Shown piece by piece: positions 20,057-34,204 of a stretch of DNA of 64,000 nucleotides. A program made the translations under genes and the position numbers. The notes below the pieces were generated by a model, which was not told where the DNA came from, ran no database searches, and worked only from the letters and a program-made list of their open reading frames with translations. The stretch's first letter is position 1; the number at the start of each line of letters is the position of its first letter. This stretch comes from Antitrichia curtipendula (lineage: Eukaryota; Streptophyta; Bryopsida; Hypnales; Leucodontaceae), in assembly GCA_951230915.1 (NCBI GenBank), contig OX579636.1, forward strand, positions 39,615,567-39,679,566. Reading direction: 5' to 3'.

Positions 20057-20235
20057 AGATTGATATTTTATGATAAATGCATTCAATAGATTTTGAAAGA
20101 ATTAGATTGAGCTTAGATTGATGTTATAATTGGAATGCATGCATTCGGTAGATTTTGATGAATAATTGGATCAAGCTTACATTGATCTTTTATAATGAAT
20201 ACATTCAATAGATTTTGATAGAATTTAGATCATAC
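20057..20235 (+). repeat. three-copy tandem repeat of about 60 bp
   Basis: Diverged units each containing TTAGATTGAT, ATTCAATAGATTTTGA and GAATTAGATC-like words. Confidence 0.7.
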
Positions 20236-23200
20236 TTGGTATTATAGCAACCTTAGAAGCACTTGAGGTTGAATATTGGTTTTTGATTCAATCTTAGAAT
20301 ACTTTAGCTTATTTTCTAAGGTAGTATAAAAGGTTGTGTGGCTGTAAGTTCATTACTTAAATTATTGTACTTCGTGGTCAAGGTGGCATTCCTTGTCAAT
20401 TAAATAGGTTGGTAAATGTGTTTAAGTAGATGCCTAATAATAGATAGTTTTGTTTTTTTTCCATATAAAATTTATTTTTTTGAAAAAGCAATACCTAAAA
20501 AATTCTAACATCTATTTTAGAAATATCTTTCATTATTGATCTTGACTACCAAATATAGTATTTATTTAGTAGCTTCATATAAAATATGACCTTGTCACCA
20601 ACATATATATAGTCTTGTATTACAAATGAAACCACTTGATGAATGCTAATTTTGAATATAAACTACTAAACAAGGTATTCAAAAGTCTTCAAAATATAAT
20701 TAAAAAAAAATAGATGTCAAAACTTTATGAATATATATTTATTTTTAAATTATACGGAGAAAAATAAATCTTTTTATTTTTAAACATATATATGAATCAC
20801 ATTTGCCAACTTTAATTAATTATTCACCAAGGAATGTTGGAACTGACCACAGGTACAATTGTTTGCCACCTATGCCATTGCCACAACTATAAAAATTGAT
20901 TTTCTTTCTTTATTTTTTCCTTTATTCTTATAATTATAGGTTATAATCTTTCAAACAAATATTTTTTGTCCAGTAAACTAGAATGGTGTGGGACTTGCTA
21001 CTTTGCACACCTTCTTCTAGGATTCTTGGGACATTATTAAGCATGTCCCTCTTAGCTTAGCAAATTAAGAATCAAGGAGTCATTGCAACCAAAACAAACA
21101 AGCAAAACAAAACAAAATTATAGAATTGGAAAGATAAAAAAATTCAAAAAATTTGTTCCAACCATATTATTGAGTTCATCCTATATGGATTGTGAATTGG
21201 GACAACTTTGAATTGGGACCAATCTTTAATATAAAGTGGGACTCATTACAATAGAAAAAAATGGATGGTGATGTAGTTTGCATCCTACAATAATATTAGA
21301 GACTAGGGAATATTTTAGATTTCTTTATTGCTAAACACATGATACAAAAAAAAGTTAAGAAATATTAGGCAATATATTCTCCCTTTTGCAATGGTTGAAA
21401 TTGCTAACTTCTTGACACAAAGAACGTGCTTTTACACCTTCCATCTTTTTCCCTTCTTCAATCTTCATTGCTCTTCTCTTCCCACAATACTTGCACAAAA
21501 AAATGTAGGGATTTAGAGAACTAGGATTCATGCATGTGAAAGTAGGAATGCCATAAACGGTGCAGGCCCATAGAGTTCAACCTTCAACCTTGAAATGACA
21601 ATAGCAAGTACATTGAAGCCGTTTATGGATGTGCAACGTTTATGATATTCTTACCTTACGTCTGATTGGTTTTGAAACGACATGAAAATCTCAATCGAAT
21701 TTATCCACCATGAAAAAGCTTCTCCGATGTCTTCTGCACTCCAACTGACGTTTCCAATCTGAATCCCTAAACACCAATTGCGCTGGCAATCCATCCCAAT
21801 CTGCCGACATTTACATGACCAACTCCCAGACAACATAATCAAGAAAATGATCACAAGTACGAACTCGAAATCGAACATGAAAATTTGGCTGGTACTCTGT
21901 GAATTGAAACACAGATCAAACTGAAAAGAACATCACATGTATGCAAGTCCCTTTTAGACTTTCTTCTTGTGCCAGCGAGAAATTCGTCGCCATTGTGTCG
22001 TGACTGTGAATTAGTTTCGGTTCACGGGCATTGATGGAGTATTCTGTAAACCATGTTCCAGAGAGTCAGAGAGCTTCATGACAGGACGGGATAGACGTGG
22101 GAGCCTTCTTCTGTGAGCTTGGTGATTTCGCAGGGGCGACACTCTTCGCTGGTACGCCCTTTTCTTTGGGTTTTTTTCCTGCGGATGAGACGTTTGTGTT
22201 GTATTGATATGCTTTGGTGATTCTTTTTTGTAAAACATCTGGAGAGGTTCTATTACTTTCACCAAGAATGGTACCTTCCAAAGCACCCCGAGAGGAGTCA
22301 TGGTGATCCCCTTAAACCCTGAACCCTAATCTAATAGCGTTTCAACAGCCTCTAGAGGTGCTCTCTTTCACCCAGTTATTTTATGCTGGTTTTCAAACTC
22401 GTGTTGGGCATGGGTGTCACTGTAATCCAAGAATCATCTTGGTTCTTAATACTGTTATTCCAAACCCAGACCAGGCTAGTTTCAAGTTTATAGTACTACT
22501 TTTGATACAAGTAGTAACATTCAATTGAAGTATTATGGTTGTTAACCAACCTTGGAGGTTTCAATTTTCTTAAACTTGACCTCATATCATTACTATGAGT
22601 GTAATTTATGACATAAAGAGTATCATTAACTTACCACTTCAAGAATTTGGAATCTACTAGTAGCTACAATAGTGATTCTTAGTACAATTGTTGCAATTTC
22701 GCAAATTCTAGTTGGAGTGGGAGAATTGCAATAAGTAAAATTAATCTCTCATACTTGCTTGAGGTTCTAAAAAAGCACAAGATCATGAAGTTCATTCCTA
22801 TTTGTAGAGTTGTGTTAGATTCTTGAGTTATATATACAACAATCCAAAATTTTGCAGTTTGTTCATGTACTAGTTTGAATTCCAACATGTATGGATTTAA
22901 AATACTCATCAATTGTTCAACAATTGGATAGTCTTGGCCTTTACCACTGGACATGCTAGTCTAGTATGCATTTCTAGAAGTTGAAACTCATAAAAATACA
23001 TCACTGTTCTCCAAGCATTTATAATTTATTGATATCTTTATTTTGTTGTTCAAAGACATTTTGGAATTAGTAACCTCAAGATCAATGATACCCTTTAAAA
23101 ATGAATATAATTATCCATTTGGTATCTCCAAAACTCAACGCATGCCTATCATTGTTTCAAGCCTAGTTTGAACTCCTTTCTGGATTGCAAGTTCTTGTCA

Positions 23201-23425
23201 TATAGAATCATGAGGAAATCATATTGTATATCATCACACATTAGTTTTATAGATCAGTTGGTGCTTAGAACTCCATTTTATACAGTGGCTGTCAAGCAAG
23301 ATCCATGTCTAGTAGAGGTGCGGCAACAAGGAAAGTAGAAGAGCTAGAGGAAAGGTGGTGATCCTAATGTAAAGATTATTGACATTGTTCCATATCCTCT
23401 CAAGGACACACCTCATGTTGAAGTA

Positions 23426-23630
23426 CAATAAAACCTTTCTAAAGTAATAGAGCTAGGACTAGTCTGACACATTACATTAGAGAAGTTATTACATTAGGAA
23501 GGGCCATTTGCATTCACAATGTTTGTATGAAACCCCATCCAAGACCGGCAACCAATATTACTTCAAATTTACCTTAAAAGAGGTTTATTAGTTTAAAGAG
23601 TGTTGCTTTAGAGAGGTCACTCTCTTATAG
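23426..23630 (+). mobile_element. possible pogo/Lemi-like MITE remnant
   Basis: The string CAATAAAACCTTTCTAAAGT after a TA dinucleotide, followed by ATTAGAGAAGTTATTACATT, resembles the ends of plant pogo-type (Lemi1-like) elements, which start CAGTAAAACCTCT at TA targets. The other end is not clear. No coding capacity. Confidence 0.35.
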
Positions 23631-24234
23631 TGGTCGTTGATGAGCATCTCAAGAAGCGCAAGGTTATGCCTTTGCATGGCCCAAATCACCAAGGTGAGAC
23701 CCAACATTGTGTAAGGGATTCGTTAGAGGATTGGAATCCAAATTTCCTTGGCGTGGATGTAGATGATTGGATGGGGAGAATAAGAACCTACTACCATTGA
23801 AGGTTTGGAGGGGTCTAGACTTGGACCTTCAACCTCCAAATCTTCAAAACTTAGAAGCTGAAATTACCTTCTAGACCATCTAATCTTTTAGACCCTTTGC
23901 CAGAGCTTGCTTTCTAAATTGTACGAGAGGCCAAGATTTCAAAATTTTTTGAGCTCTTTGCCAAGGGTCAGACAACCTGAATGGGCCTCAAGTTCTAATT
24001 TCAAATAGAGGCGGGCTCTAATGCCAAACACAGCTAACAAAAGCCTTATTCTTGTAGAGGTGATAAACTCTTCAAAAGGTTTTGTAGAGGCAAGTCTCTA
24101 CTACTAGGGTCTGTCTAGCAAATGGATGAGGCTCTAACATAATACACTACGACATTGGCTAGTTTGGTCACGTAGGCAATTAAGATTCAAGAGAAGACTC
24201 ATTAGACCCTAACCCTTAAATCCAAGAGAAATTA

Positions 24235-24420
24235 GCCCTTAAAGGACAAACTGATGACTGTAGAAATCATCTCTTTAGTTGTTGTGTGAATCATTCACTT
24301 ACAAAGTTGTAAAAGCACTCATTGAAAGTCAAATATTGTAGAAGACTTCCCCTTTTCATAATAATAATTTTTGAATAATAGTTGCACTTCTATCCTATTG
24401 GAAGGATTCTCTATCATCCA
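24235..24420 (+). repeat. dispersed repeat family E, copy 1
   Basis: Shares ordered words with 24,453-24,664 (AATCATCTCTTTGGTT-like, GAATCATTCACTTACAAA, CACTCATTGAAAGTCAA, AATAGTTGCACTTCTATCC) and with 46,755-46,960 in reverse. Confidence 0.75.
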
Positions 24421-24452
24421 CCAAATGCCAAACCATCTTCATCAATGTTTAA

Positions 24453-24664
24453 TCCTTAATGAATGGGTGAACATGGAAATCATCTCTTTGGTTACCATAT
24501 GAATCATTTGCTTACAAAATTGCAAAACCACTCATTGGAAGTCAAACTATTGTACAAGACCTCCCCTTCTCATAATAAAATTCCAAAGATGAATAGTTGC
24601 ACTTCTGTCCTACTAGAAGGATTCTCTCTCATGCATCGGACGACAAATTGTCGACGTTTAAGGA
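24453..24664 (+). mobile_element. short TTAA-flanked repeat, family E, copy 2
   Basis: Starts TCCTTAA just after TTAA (24,449-24,452) and ends TTAAGGA just before TTAA (24,665-24,668), which suggests a miniature inverted-repeat element of 212 bp. It lies beside copy 1 and is related to the inverted copy near 46.8 kb. Non-coding. Confidence 0.5.
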
Positions 24665-25132
24665 TTAAGGCCTGAGGAGCTTCACGAGGGAAGAAGCGCA
24701 CGTGAACGCAGCTCCCGGTCGGTCTGTCATTTTCTTTGGCCCATTCCTCAAGAAGTGTACTCTACAAGAATCTGGAATCCAACCATTTTCGACTTCCAAA
24801 AGGACCCCAACAGAAACTTGGACAGCTTAGTACTAGGAATCTTAGTCAAATGCTTACATATGGATGATTAAAGCCCGTGTAGTTAACTACCTTAGGAAAC
24901 TGAAGAGTTTTTGCAATACGCCCACAACTGGAAACCCGCACAAATCCATTTTTTCGGAATCATGTACTTCCAGCACAACGCTCCCCACGTCTAATTAATT
25001 TATCGAAAGAAATTAAGCTTAGAATGTTTCTAAGAACTAGTCCGTCAATGCAGAGCCAAATAGGCATTCCACATATTGGTAACTTAGAGGTCACGTACGA
25101 GTGATGGTCGATATGAACCTCTGCACTGCACA

Positions 25133-28100
25133 TCACCCGTCCTGTTGAAAGCCGATTCGGGAGCTCGCAGGCCTCTGCGCTGTTGTGCGCCTCAACAAGT
25201 CCGACGACTGCCCTCTCGAATACCGGTCCACGGTTGCATTCGACACCCCTCTGGAGCGCAAGTCGGCCATACCTCCATCGCTTCCCACCTCGGAGCTGGC
25301 GTACCCGCCGTACGGCGACAGAGGAGGCAGTGCTCCGAGCGGCTTCCCAGACTCGGAATCCGTCAGGCTGGAGGCGGAGTTCTTTCTCCGGTGCCTCGTC
25401 ATCTTCAATGGAGAGGGGACGACGAAACCGCTGGACCGGATTCGTTGTTGGGCGGTGGCTAGGGAGCGCCTTCCTTGGTGGAGGTCCGAGTTGACCATGG
25501 CATCCGTGAAACAGAAGACGTTCACGCGGGTTCTCTTTAACTCGTTGGGAAGGAAGTCAGCAATGACTTGGGGTATAAGCATCTGCACACACCACAATAG
25601 CTCTCATGAACTAGGATCCAGGGAATTGGATTCACTACACTGACATTTTTGATATCCTGCCCACTTGCCACGCATTCGAACAAAATCCACTTGTCACACT
25701 CGTCACGCATTTGAACTATGTCATCATGAAATGTTTGGGACGTTCAAATCCTGTCACCTGGGGTCAGCCTAATCAAAGTCAACCGAAACATGAAAATCGA
25801 CCGTTATCACACCCAGGTGGTACGATATATTACAGCGGTTTGAGTGTACAAAGATATGAGTGCACTAAGTTCACGTAAGCCTCACCTGTATATCCTCCTT
25901 GGATATGCTCACAATCGAACCCCGGTCCTCGCTTCCCATTCCATCATCGCTGCTTCTGGTGGACCTTCGTAGACCAGGTTCGGATATATCACCAACAGTC
26001 TCCAGGACCCTCTCCAGAAGCAAGTCCCGCAAGTGAAGAACGGCTTCACGAGCTGGTGCGGTGAGATAACCACGAAGCACAGCTTCAAGGTATTCAACCT
26101 GTAAAGGAGATGTATGTCAGGTTTGTTTTGAATTTCCACTTTTGACGAAGAAAGAGTTGCCCAAGCTAGGTGGATATGGTTGCGCACTCGGTGAAGAAGC
26201 CCTGAAGAAATTTTCTCCCTTACAACAATTATGTACGCAATTTTAATTCCGAAGTCAATTCCCTAGCCTGTAGTATCAGTCACAGGTTACTCATCAAATC
26301 CTCGAACACAAAAAGAAAATCAACGAGTACCTCCAGCATCAATTGGCAGTATCCTTGCACATCAAGACCTTTGAGAACTTTGGTTTTGTTCTGTGTGAAT
26401 ACATTGAGCAATGCTTCCATGAGCCCCTCCGCCAGATGATTGATCACCTTCTCGACAAAAGGCTTTGCCCCCGCGTATACCTGTCCATAAAAACCCATAC
26501 TCCAAGTTGCGTCATGTCACAAGATGCTTTCACTAGCATTCAAAACCAACCTTCTTTTTGTCATAAAATTGGAGATATGAACTCATAAAAATACAAGCGC
26601 AATAAATCTCAAGACATCCATTCAAAATTCAGTAACCAAGGGTTCTTAGCTACTGAACTTGTGCAGGAACATTGTTCCACCAGAGTATGAGGTGCATGGC
26701 GGCAGAACAATTCTCTTCTGAACCAGCAGACTATCCAAATGACGAAGGAAAGCGCAACCAACCTCTGCATGGACGGATACAAGAGGATGAAGTAATTCCA
26801 CCACAGCGTCTCGAATGCCCTGAAAAGAAACAATAATAAAGTTACAGGTAGCGCAGTCTTTCAAGAGCTATTCGACATGAACACTACATTGGAAGAAAAA
26901 AAATAATCAAGACGAAGCTCTGACCTAGCGAATAAAAACAGCACCAAACGATATTCAGAGAGGTACAAAGAGTAAGTTTGAGAATTTACCTTCACGGGAG
27001 GGGAAGCAGACCACTGAGTCCCATCATCAAGCACGTACGCCGCTGCGGCTGTTCCAACAGACGTTGCCTGCAAAGCAAAACCAACGTCGTAGGTCCCACT
27101 TCAATTTCAGAAACCAACAAAATTAACGCTATCAATCCGAAATGATTAGTTCATTAGCTAGTAGTCAACTCAATGAAGTCAAGATTAGAACCTTTGCGAA
27201 GTTGTACTGATTAAGGATCTTGTCTTCCAAAGATGACAAGCTGGCTATAGCTTCTTCAGCAGTGACTTGACTGCCACCAGGACCTATTCCCTTCATCTCT
27301 TCCTTCCTATCAATGCAGATCCAAAGTCCATTGAGAAAAGTTGAAGATCATCAGCAGATCTCTCATTTTAACACAAACAAATTCCTAGATTTTGGGGATC
27401 TTGGAAAAACGAAACATAGGGCCAAGTTCCCGATGGACTTGCATTTCACTCACCCAGCATAAGACCAAACGTGTTGATACTTTCTTGAAAGCTCCAGCAG
27501 GAGGTGTGAGTGGCAAAATCCAGCGTTACTAAGCACCATCAGGAAGCGCTGATGCTGGCTGGTCACTTCATTTCCAGCAATGAGCCCCATAAACCAATTC
27601 GACCCAGCTGGGTGTTCCCGGTCAACATCAGTTTCTGCACTTTCATCTGGAAGAGGCATTCTTGAGAGTTCAAAGGCTAGTTTCTCCAGATTTTCTGCAA
27701 AGAGAAAATCAAACATGTAAAGATAATAGCGATTGCATTAGTCAGGACACTACTACTGGATCTCTATAACCGTACGTGTAGCAAAAAGAGAGATAATGGT
27801 CTCATATAATCTTGACTGTAGAATATGAAGGAAGTGATTCCTGACCGGCAAGAGTGAGAAAACACTCGAAGAATGTGTAGTGCACATTATCCTGCATTTG
27901 ATGAAGCTGCTGAATCACATCTTCATTCTCTGGAGATCCCCGTTTCAGTCTGTCCAGCATCCTATGAAACAAAGTAGAAAGTGGTTTCACTTTCAGATGG
28001 GCTATTTTCTCAAGAAATCAGTACTCGTATTAATTTTAACAGCAGATTCAGATGTCGCCCGTGTTTAAGAAAGGACTTTACTCTGTCAGTTGTTCCATTG

Positions 28101-31100
28101 CCGAATGAAGCATGTCCCGAAATCGTAGAGGTATGCTTGAAATAGTAAAAGGTGAACCACCCCTTTCCACCGTGGCTACAGGAATCCAGTCTTCCTCATT
28201 CACCACATCTGTAGTCGCCGTGTGCATTAGAGCACATAATCGCAAGACGAATACTCTCGTCACTTCGGTCCTCAGAACCAACAGCACTTGAACTGTCAAG
28301 TACCAGCACAAGTTCATCAAGGCGTCAGATACTATGATTTCGCATCAGCTAGCAAATTTCAAGGTCGTCCTTCATATCTATCAAGTAAGTATTACGTACA
28401 AGTCTCACCCATGGAAGGGTATCAGCTACAGGAATGTCCTTAACAATTAGAATGCTCGAGAAACCATACTCCTGAAAACAAGATAGGAACAATTTACTGA
28501 ATGCAGTTTCATAGATAACCTAAAGTTAAGAGGTTCTAAAAAGCACGTTACATGCACTTGCAGGAGCACAATCTTTTCCTTCGAGTGCAATGCAAGCATT
28601 TGAAATTTCTGTCACTCCCTGCCGCATGTATGGACGAAGGACATTGGCTTCTGCCAGGGCAAGAAATGCAGTTTGAACCTGGTAGATAGATATCGAGAGT
28701 GAACATGCCATTAGCACCTAGAATCATTATTTTATATCCCACAAGTTGCGCATTGCAATAACATCATGTAATTAAAAGAAACAATGACTGCAAAAATAGC
28801 GAACAATACTTCAAAGAATTCCTCAGTACCTTTGACTCATAGAGAGAAATGATGCAGTGGACCATAGTTACGACTTCATCAAGAGAGTGGGAGGTGAATT
28901 TCGACTCGGCAACCTCTTCGAAGGGGTACTGACCACTCTCATTATTTAAAACACTGCCTGACTTTCGCATTCCCATACCACCTGTAACCTGCAAAATGTA
29001 GAACCTACTTTTAGGCAACTATACCCCACTACTTTTTCCTGCAGTACTGGCTTATCTGGACTACACCATACTTTAGCTCTACAAACTTTATGCATGGTCG
29101 ACAGCCATACAAATGCAGTAAACATCAATAATGTCCAGTTCTGTTGCAGAGCGATTAATGATCTACTTGAGGATATTGTGAAGTAGTCATCCCCAAACAG
29201 TTTCACTTGCAGCAAATAGATTCAAACGCAGAGAAACTTTCCTTAGCCCCAATCAGGGAAGACGATGATAAATAATAATGTCAAAGACAAGGAAAGAACA
29301 AAATTATTTGTCAGAGGACATAATACTGCCCAGCTGTGTTTCTCAAAAATAATCCCCACACGTAATGACTTGTGAAAAGGTTAGAACCTTCGCAAATTTT
29401 CCATTGAAGATAGAGATAGCTAGACGCCAGAAACTTGGCAAGTGCGTCACTATAACAGCCGTAAGCCGCCGAATCAGACGACCCAAGAGTGCATCTGCTT
29501 CATTGCCAGTTGAATCCTTGAGACTGCTTCGGTCTTGCTCCTTATCATGGTTGCCTAGAAGCAGGTTGATATCTACATCTGACTGCAGGCACAACGTTGC
29601 ATACGTGAGGCTTGAATCGCAAGATAAGTTATCACAGAAAACCGAACTGACATGACCTACTTAAGCTGGTCTCTTGTGATTTATATCTCATAGTATCCCT
29701 ACAGTTGCTTTAAGAGTCAAAGGGAATGTATGTTGTGCAAGACAAAGTGAAAGTAACTTTCTGAGAGCTCACGTACAGCCTTATTAGAATCGCGTTGAAG
29801 TTGTTTCCAGCGAGCATCAGACTGAAATCGCTCTCGAACACGGCCATGAAGAGCATCCACGCAAGCATCATTTTCTAAAGTACATCCTTCCAGGAGTCCC
29901 CGAATTCTCCGGTCCTGTGAAAGTCAATCAAAACTAGAAAAATAAGATAACCAATATATAAATGAGATGCATTAAGTGAAAATAATTCTGCTCCAGGCGA
30001 CTTAACTTATCACCGAGAATGTTCAAAGGGACAAGAGTGAGCTCGCAATACTTGTAGTAGACATCACTAAAGCCCTTGAGATTAAGTAAGCACTTGAAAA
30101 GTGTGACAGTGGAAACAGAAGATACCTGAATCGTGAGATAATGCCAAACAGGGTCTGAATCAGGTTCAAGCTCCAGCAGGAGCCGAATTGTATTCTCCAA
30201 CTACACATAGGAAAGTGGTACTCGATTACAATAATCGAGGCAATCAAGGCAGCAACCCAAGCAACGATTCACAACAACTGTGGGCAGCAGAAAGGCACAA
30301 GCTCAAACCTGGGAAATTTCGAGATGAGGATCCTCCATCTTCTTGTAAAGCATCTCTTTAAACTCTTGGACAATTTTATCTACCTCTTCCAGCACCCTAC
30401 TCAGGATGCCAACCTGCAGGTACCTCAGACGCAAGGTATAATCGTAGCCGATATCACTTCTTAATGACTTCCTAGATTACAAGTGTCCACAAGTCGAAGC
30501 TCAAACAAGTAAATAAAAATTTCGAAAACGTACATGTGAATATAAAACCAGGGACTTCGCTTTCTTGTACTCCCGAATAGCAAGATCATATTCACCCTTA
30601 CTGATATTCGCTCGAATCATACTAGGCAGGTTGAAAAGGGTTCTAAAGCGTTGGAGCATTCCTTGCACAGACCTGATCCGCTCCACTTGAGCCTGTCAAT
30701 ATACAGTAGGAGTTTGAGTATTTTGGAGGATGAAAAATTTAAAATTAGCATGACTCTCTTTAATTCAGTCATGAAGTTCCTGCAAGCCAAGCCCTGTTTA
30801 CAAAACGATCATTTAATCAGAAATGATAAAAGTGAGTTAAAGTTTGATCCAAAATGCATAAACAGGACCGTGACTTCCACAGAAGTAAAATAGGAGAAAA
30901 ATATGTTGCTTCAAAAATCGTAACAAGGAGAGAAGAATGAAGAGCGTTTGTCTGCACCTGTCGTTCAAGGAGGGGTGCAAATGCTCGGTTGGCCACCCCA
31001 TCCACTTCTGCAATGGCGTTGTTTAGGTGCACAGTTCCAGTCCCCTCATTAACATTTTCTATTTGTTGCAGTTTTAAATGTATATCTGCAAAAGTTGAGA

Positions 31101-33620
31101 AACCACGAGATTAGGTACTCAGCCTATATTAGAAGACTCTTTCAAAAAAGGTCAAAGTCCGGTGCTAACTTGACAAACCAGCGCTTTCAAGACCAAGAAA
31201 TCATCCCTTCACCGATGTCTATATCCTCACAGGCGGAAGGACGCAGGAACCTTCGTAATGATGTCATATTACATTGAAGAGCGAGCCAGATAGTGGTGTA
31301 CAAACGCACACGAGAGCAGGAGCATGTCAGATATCTTGTACGAACGCTCAAAGTCAGACAAGACCATTAACACCAGAGGATGATAAAACCGTTACCGTCT
31401 ATGGTGTTTTTGCACGAGATGAAACAATCAAAATTCTCTTTCACCAGCTTTTTAAGTTGCTCTTTGCGACTTTGCAAATCTCGTTTCAAAGCATCACCAG
31501 CGGCGTCTAGATCATGTGCGCTGGTACGTTGATGTATATGAGCCAGGAAGAACCTTGGTTCAAACTTCTCTGAATGATAAACCACTTTCTCTGCATACGG
31601 CAAGAAATGAACCATGCAGTGCATTCAGAACAAGCAGGGATCAGAGTCTGCGAACCTGTATAATCATATCTCAACTCAACGACCCGAAAGTAAAACCGCA
31701 AAGCCACTAGACACATGTAATATTAGAGAATTAAGTGCTTTCTATGAACGGAAACAGGTCAAAATCACTCGTCAGCAGCATTAGGTACATAAATACCAGA
31801 CCTCTGGTCGCGTGATCTTTCACAATTGGGAGTTCGGGCTGTTCAATATCCTCCTCAGTTTCATCCCTCGCAGCTGCCTTATTACTATCCTTCTTGCCCT
31901 TTCTCCCTTTATCTGTTGAAGGTGGATGACTTCCAATCTTATCCTTTGGAATGAGTGTCAAAGTTCTGATATCTATGACACTGGCAACAAGCAGAAAGAT
32001 TCAGACCGCAAAGGGACCTGAGACATTGGGGCATGTTATAATAAAGTTGCAAAAATACCTAGCCAAGAGCGTTTGAACTGAAGGAGTCTTTGTTGGCACA
32101 TGGATTGCGCATTAGAATCGAGTGAGCAGTATCATTTGCAAACCAACAAGTTGGACCTTTCATATGTTCGTCAACTATTAAGAAGTTTTAGTATTCCGTA
32201 AGAATTAAATGAAATGCACATGTTTTTCAGGACCATGTCGGGCTGTAAGAATTTCCAAAGATTTACAGCTAAACAAATCTTTCTAAACCAGTGAGATGAT
32301 GCTTGAAGCACTCCGCAATGCATAGATCTAACGAAATCACATGGTCAAAAGAACTTGTACGCAGAATATCAAACAAAGTTTCTTTCTGATGTAAGCACTG
32401 CACACGAGTGTTTCTGGTGCACAAACCCAAGCCCCAAGGGATCAATGAAATCCTCTGCTCTGGGAACAGCATCCACAGTATTGGTGGATTTCCGCAAGCG
32501 AGGAGCTGGCGCATATGCAGTCGCTACTGTTCGAGTTTCCCGCATCTCCCGCACCCTTCGTTCCAGCTGCGTTTTAACCATCCAGAATTGAGTTCAGTAC
32601 CTTCAGAACCGGCACAGAGTCTATTAGTGCCGAATAATCACGAATTTCTCTAACAGTCGGAGGGATTTCTACGTTATTTTTTTATGCTTTTAAATTCTAC
32701 AACAGTAGATACCTATCCTGTCGACAACTGACTCTATATACATTCGGAATACCCGTGAACACTGTAACAATTTGAACCTGAATTTGACATTACATTGCCG
32801 ATGTACATGAACGTGTTATACTTTTCAAAACCTGCTCGGACTCTGAATTTTGGAAATAAGGCATGTAGCTGACTCAATCCTGCAATCCTGCATCCCAACA
32901 AGCTCATTCTCCATTGGCTGGATGCAGTCGGTAGCGAGATCATGTGCTAAACACATCGCTTCCATGCTCGTTTAGAAGAAGCTCGGTTGAGGGACTGAGC
33001 CGGTGACATGAGAAATTTTACACTCCTGCTGCCAATCACGAATAGCGCAAACGAGCATGGTGGTCGACAATCACCTCTGCCTGATCGACTCCACCCCATA
33101 ATTGAGGTTCTTCATCGTTCTCATCCCACAGATCGACGTCTTCGTCCACTATAGCGCCCTGAGACTTCAACAGCTTATCCCCTAACGCAGTCGGGCGACG
33201 TCCCTGATCTTCGTCTTCATCATCCGAGGATAAACTCAGCAGCTCCACGTCCGATTCATCGTCATCGTCAATCGGTACCTGCTTAACAACTGGTGGAGCT
33301 CTCCTCGGCGGGACCGCCGCTGGAGCACCATTGCCGCTCGGAGCTTCCCTCCTCGGTGGACCGTTCACTTCTACCAGAGGAGGCTCTCGAATTGGCGGTC
33401 CAACGAGAGTCTCTTCCGGAACGATGTTTTTGACAGTGCGTGGAGGGACGCGTCTAGACTCCCCCGCTGCCGCTGGAGACACTTTCGGCGGTGGCTTATT
33501 TGACGGCCGCTGGTAATTCACCTCTCTGGCTGCCTGCTCCGCCAATGCCCGCTGCAAGAGCTCCTCTTCCTCGTCGACGTCCTCCCTCATTCTCCTTGCC
33601 ACTCCCTGAATCCCTTCCAA
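25133..33620 (-). CDS. SEC5: exocyst complex subunit SEC5, 21 coding exons
   Basis: SEC5 is a core subunit of the octameric exocyst, which tethers secretory vesicles to the plasma membrane. Exons (high to low): 33620-33075, 32566-32427, 31980-31802, 31590-31396, 31085-30958, 30692-30534, 30413-30309, 30200-30126, 29914-29777, 29582-29388, 28988-28830, 28678-28552, 28292-28082, 27961-27846, 27694-27454, 27306-27192, 27067-26990, 26819-26763, 26480-26331, 26098-25886, 25582-25133. All junctions are GT-AG and in phase, giving about 1,258 residues; plant SEC5 is about 1,100. Family landmarks in order: ESDVELLSLSSDDEDE, FIDPLGLG, NFDCFISCKNTID, RSVQGMLQRFRTLFNLP, KGEYDLAIREYKKAK, LLLELEPDSDPVWHYL, RRLTAV, EDWIPVATVERG, QRFLMVLSNAGFC, GIRDAVVELLHPLV, VYAGAKP and ELKRTRVN. 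The tail beyond ELKRTRVN is Ser/Arg-rich and variable in the family. Confidence 0.93.
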
Positions 33621-33769
33621 TCAGCCTCTTCTAAGACATAACCTCCCTTGAATCCACTTACGCATCACAATGCGCCAATAAAAGCAAGCGTGCACAGAAA
33701 ATCGAAATCGCAAAACACCTCCACCGAGACAAATGCACGACAATCGCGCCTCAATCTCCTTCTTAACGA

Positions 33770-34165
33770 CCTAATCTCACCATAACTGTCCCCTGAAGCT
33801 CCATACAACACAATGCAAAAGAATCAGGATCAAGAATAAAGTCCCGCTTCCTCATCGCCATCACTCCTATTCCCTTAATCCTCGCAAAACCACTCGACAC
33901 TACAACCTACGAATCAGCCTCCTCTACGCCTCTTCGATGAGGCAATACACACACATTGCGCCAACACTAAAACATCACATCAATCAAACCAAAAGAGCCT
34001 CAAAGAAATGCAGATGAAGTTCGATAGCCTTGCTATCAACTCAATCGGATCGGAACCGGGAGGAGGATGGTCCAAAATGCACACAATGCGGTAACTCCAC
34101 GACACTAAAAGACACAGAGCAGTCACGGGAAGTCGAGAAACTTACTGCAAAAGAGCAGAAAGCGG
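33770..34165 (-). repeat. duplicated SEC5 5' segment, gene-proximal copy
   Basis: Words AACTGTCCCCTGAAG, ATCAGGATCAAGAATAA, GTCCCGCTTC and ACTTACTGCAAAAG occur in the same order as in 34,205-34,570, so this is a tandem duplication upstream of the SEC5 ATG. On the minus strand the last word contains the splice donor GTAAGT (34,140-34,145), which may end a non-coding first exon. Confidence 0.7.
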
Positions 34166-34204
34166 ATGCCGGGTGAAAAGCTTGCCGACTTTCCTTGCTA
34201 ATTA

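Larger units (their letters stand above)
19864..25132. other. gene-poor AT-rich region between the transposon and SEC5
   Basis: I find no convincing gene. Two minus-strand frames deserve mention: 21,651-21,878 begins with a hydrophobic, signal-like stretch, and the region 22,011-22,301 is open in two frames, one of them Lys/Pro/Ala-rich (SAGKKPKEKGVPAKS). They may be fragments of a decayed or spliced gene, but nothing identifies it. The small repeats at 20,057, 23,426 and 24,235-24,664 are listed separately. The last few hundred bases are probably the SEC5 3' untranslated region. Confidence 0.4.

Noticed and set aside
25145..25643. Overlapping plus-strand ORFs of 103-152 residues opposite the end of SEC5
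   Set aside because: They are antisense shadows of the GC-rich last SEC5 exon, with no domain and no splice context.
28409..28471. Possible 63-bp SEC5 exon (EYGFSSILIVKD)
   Set aside because: Including it creates a stop codon and breaks the phase; skipping it joins exons 12 and 13 in frame and agrees with the family.
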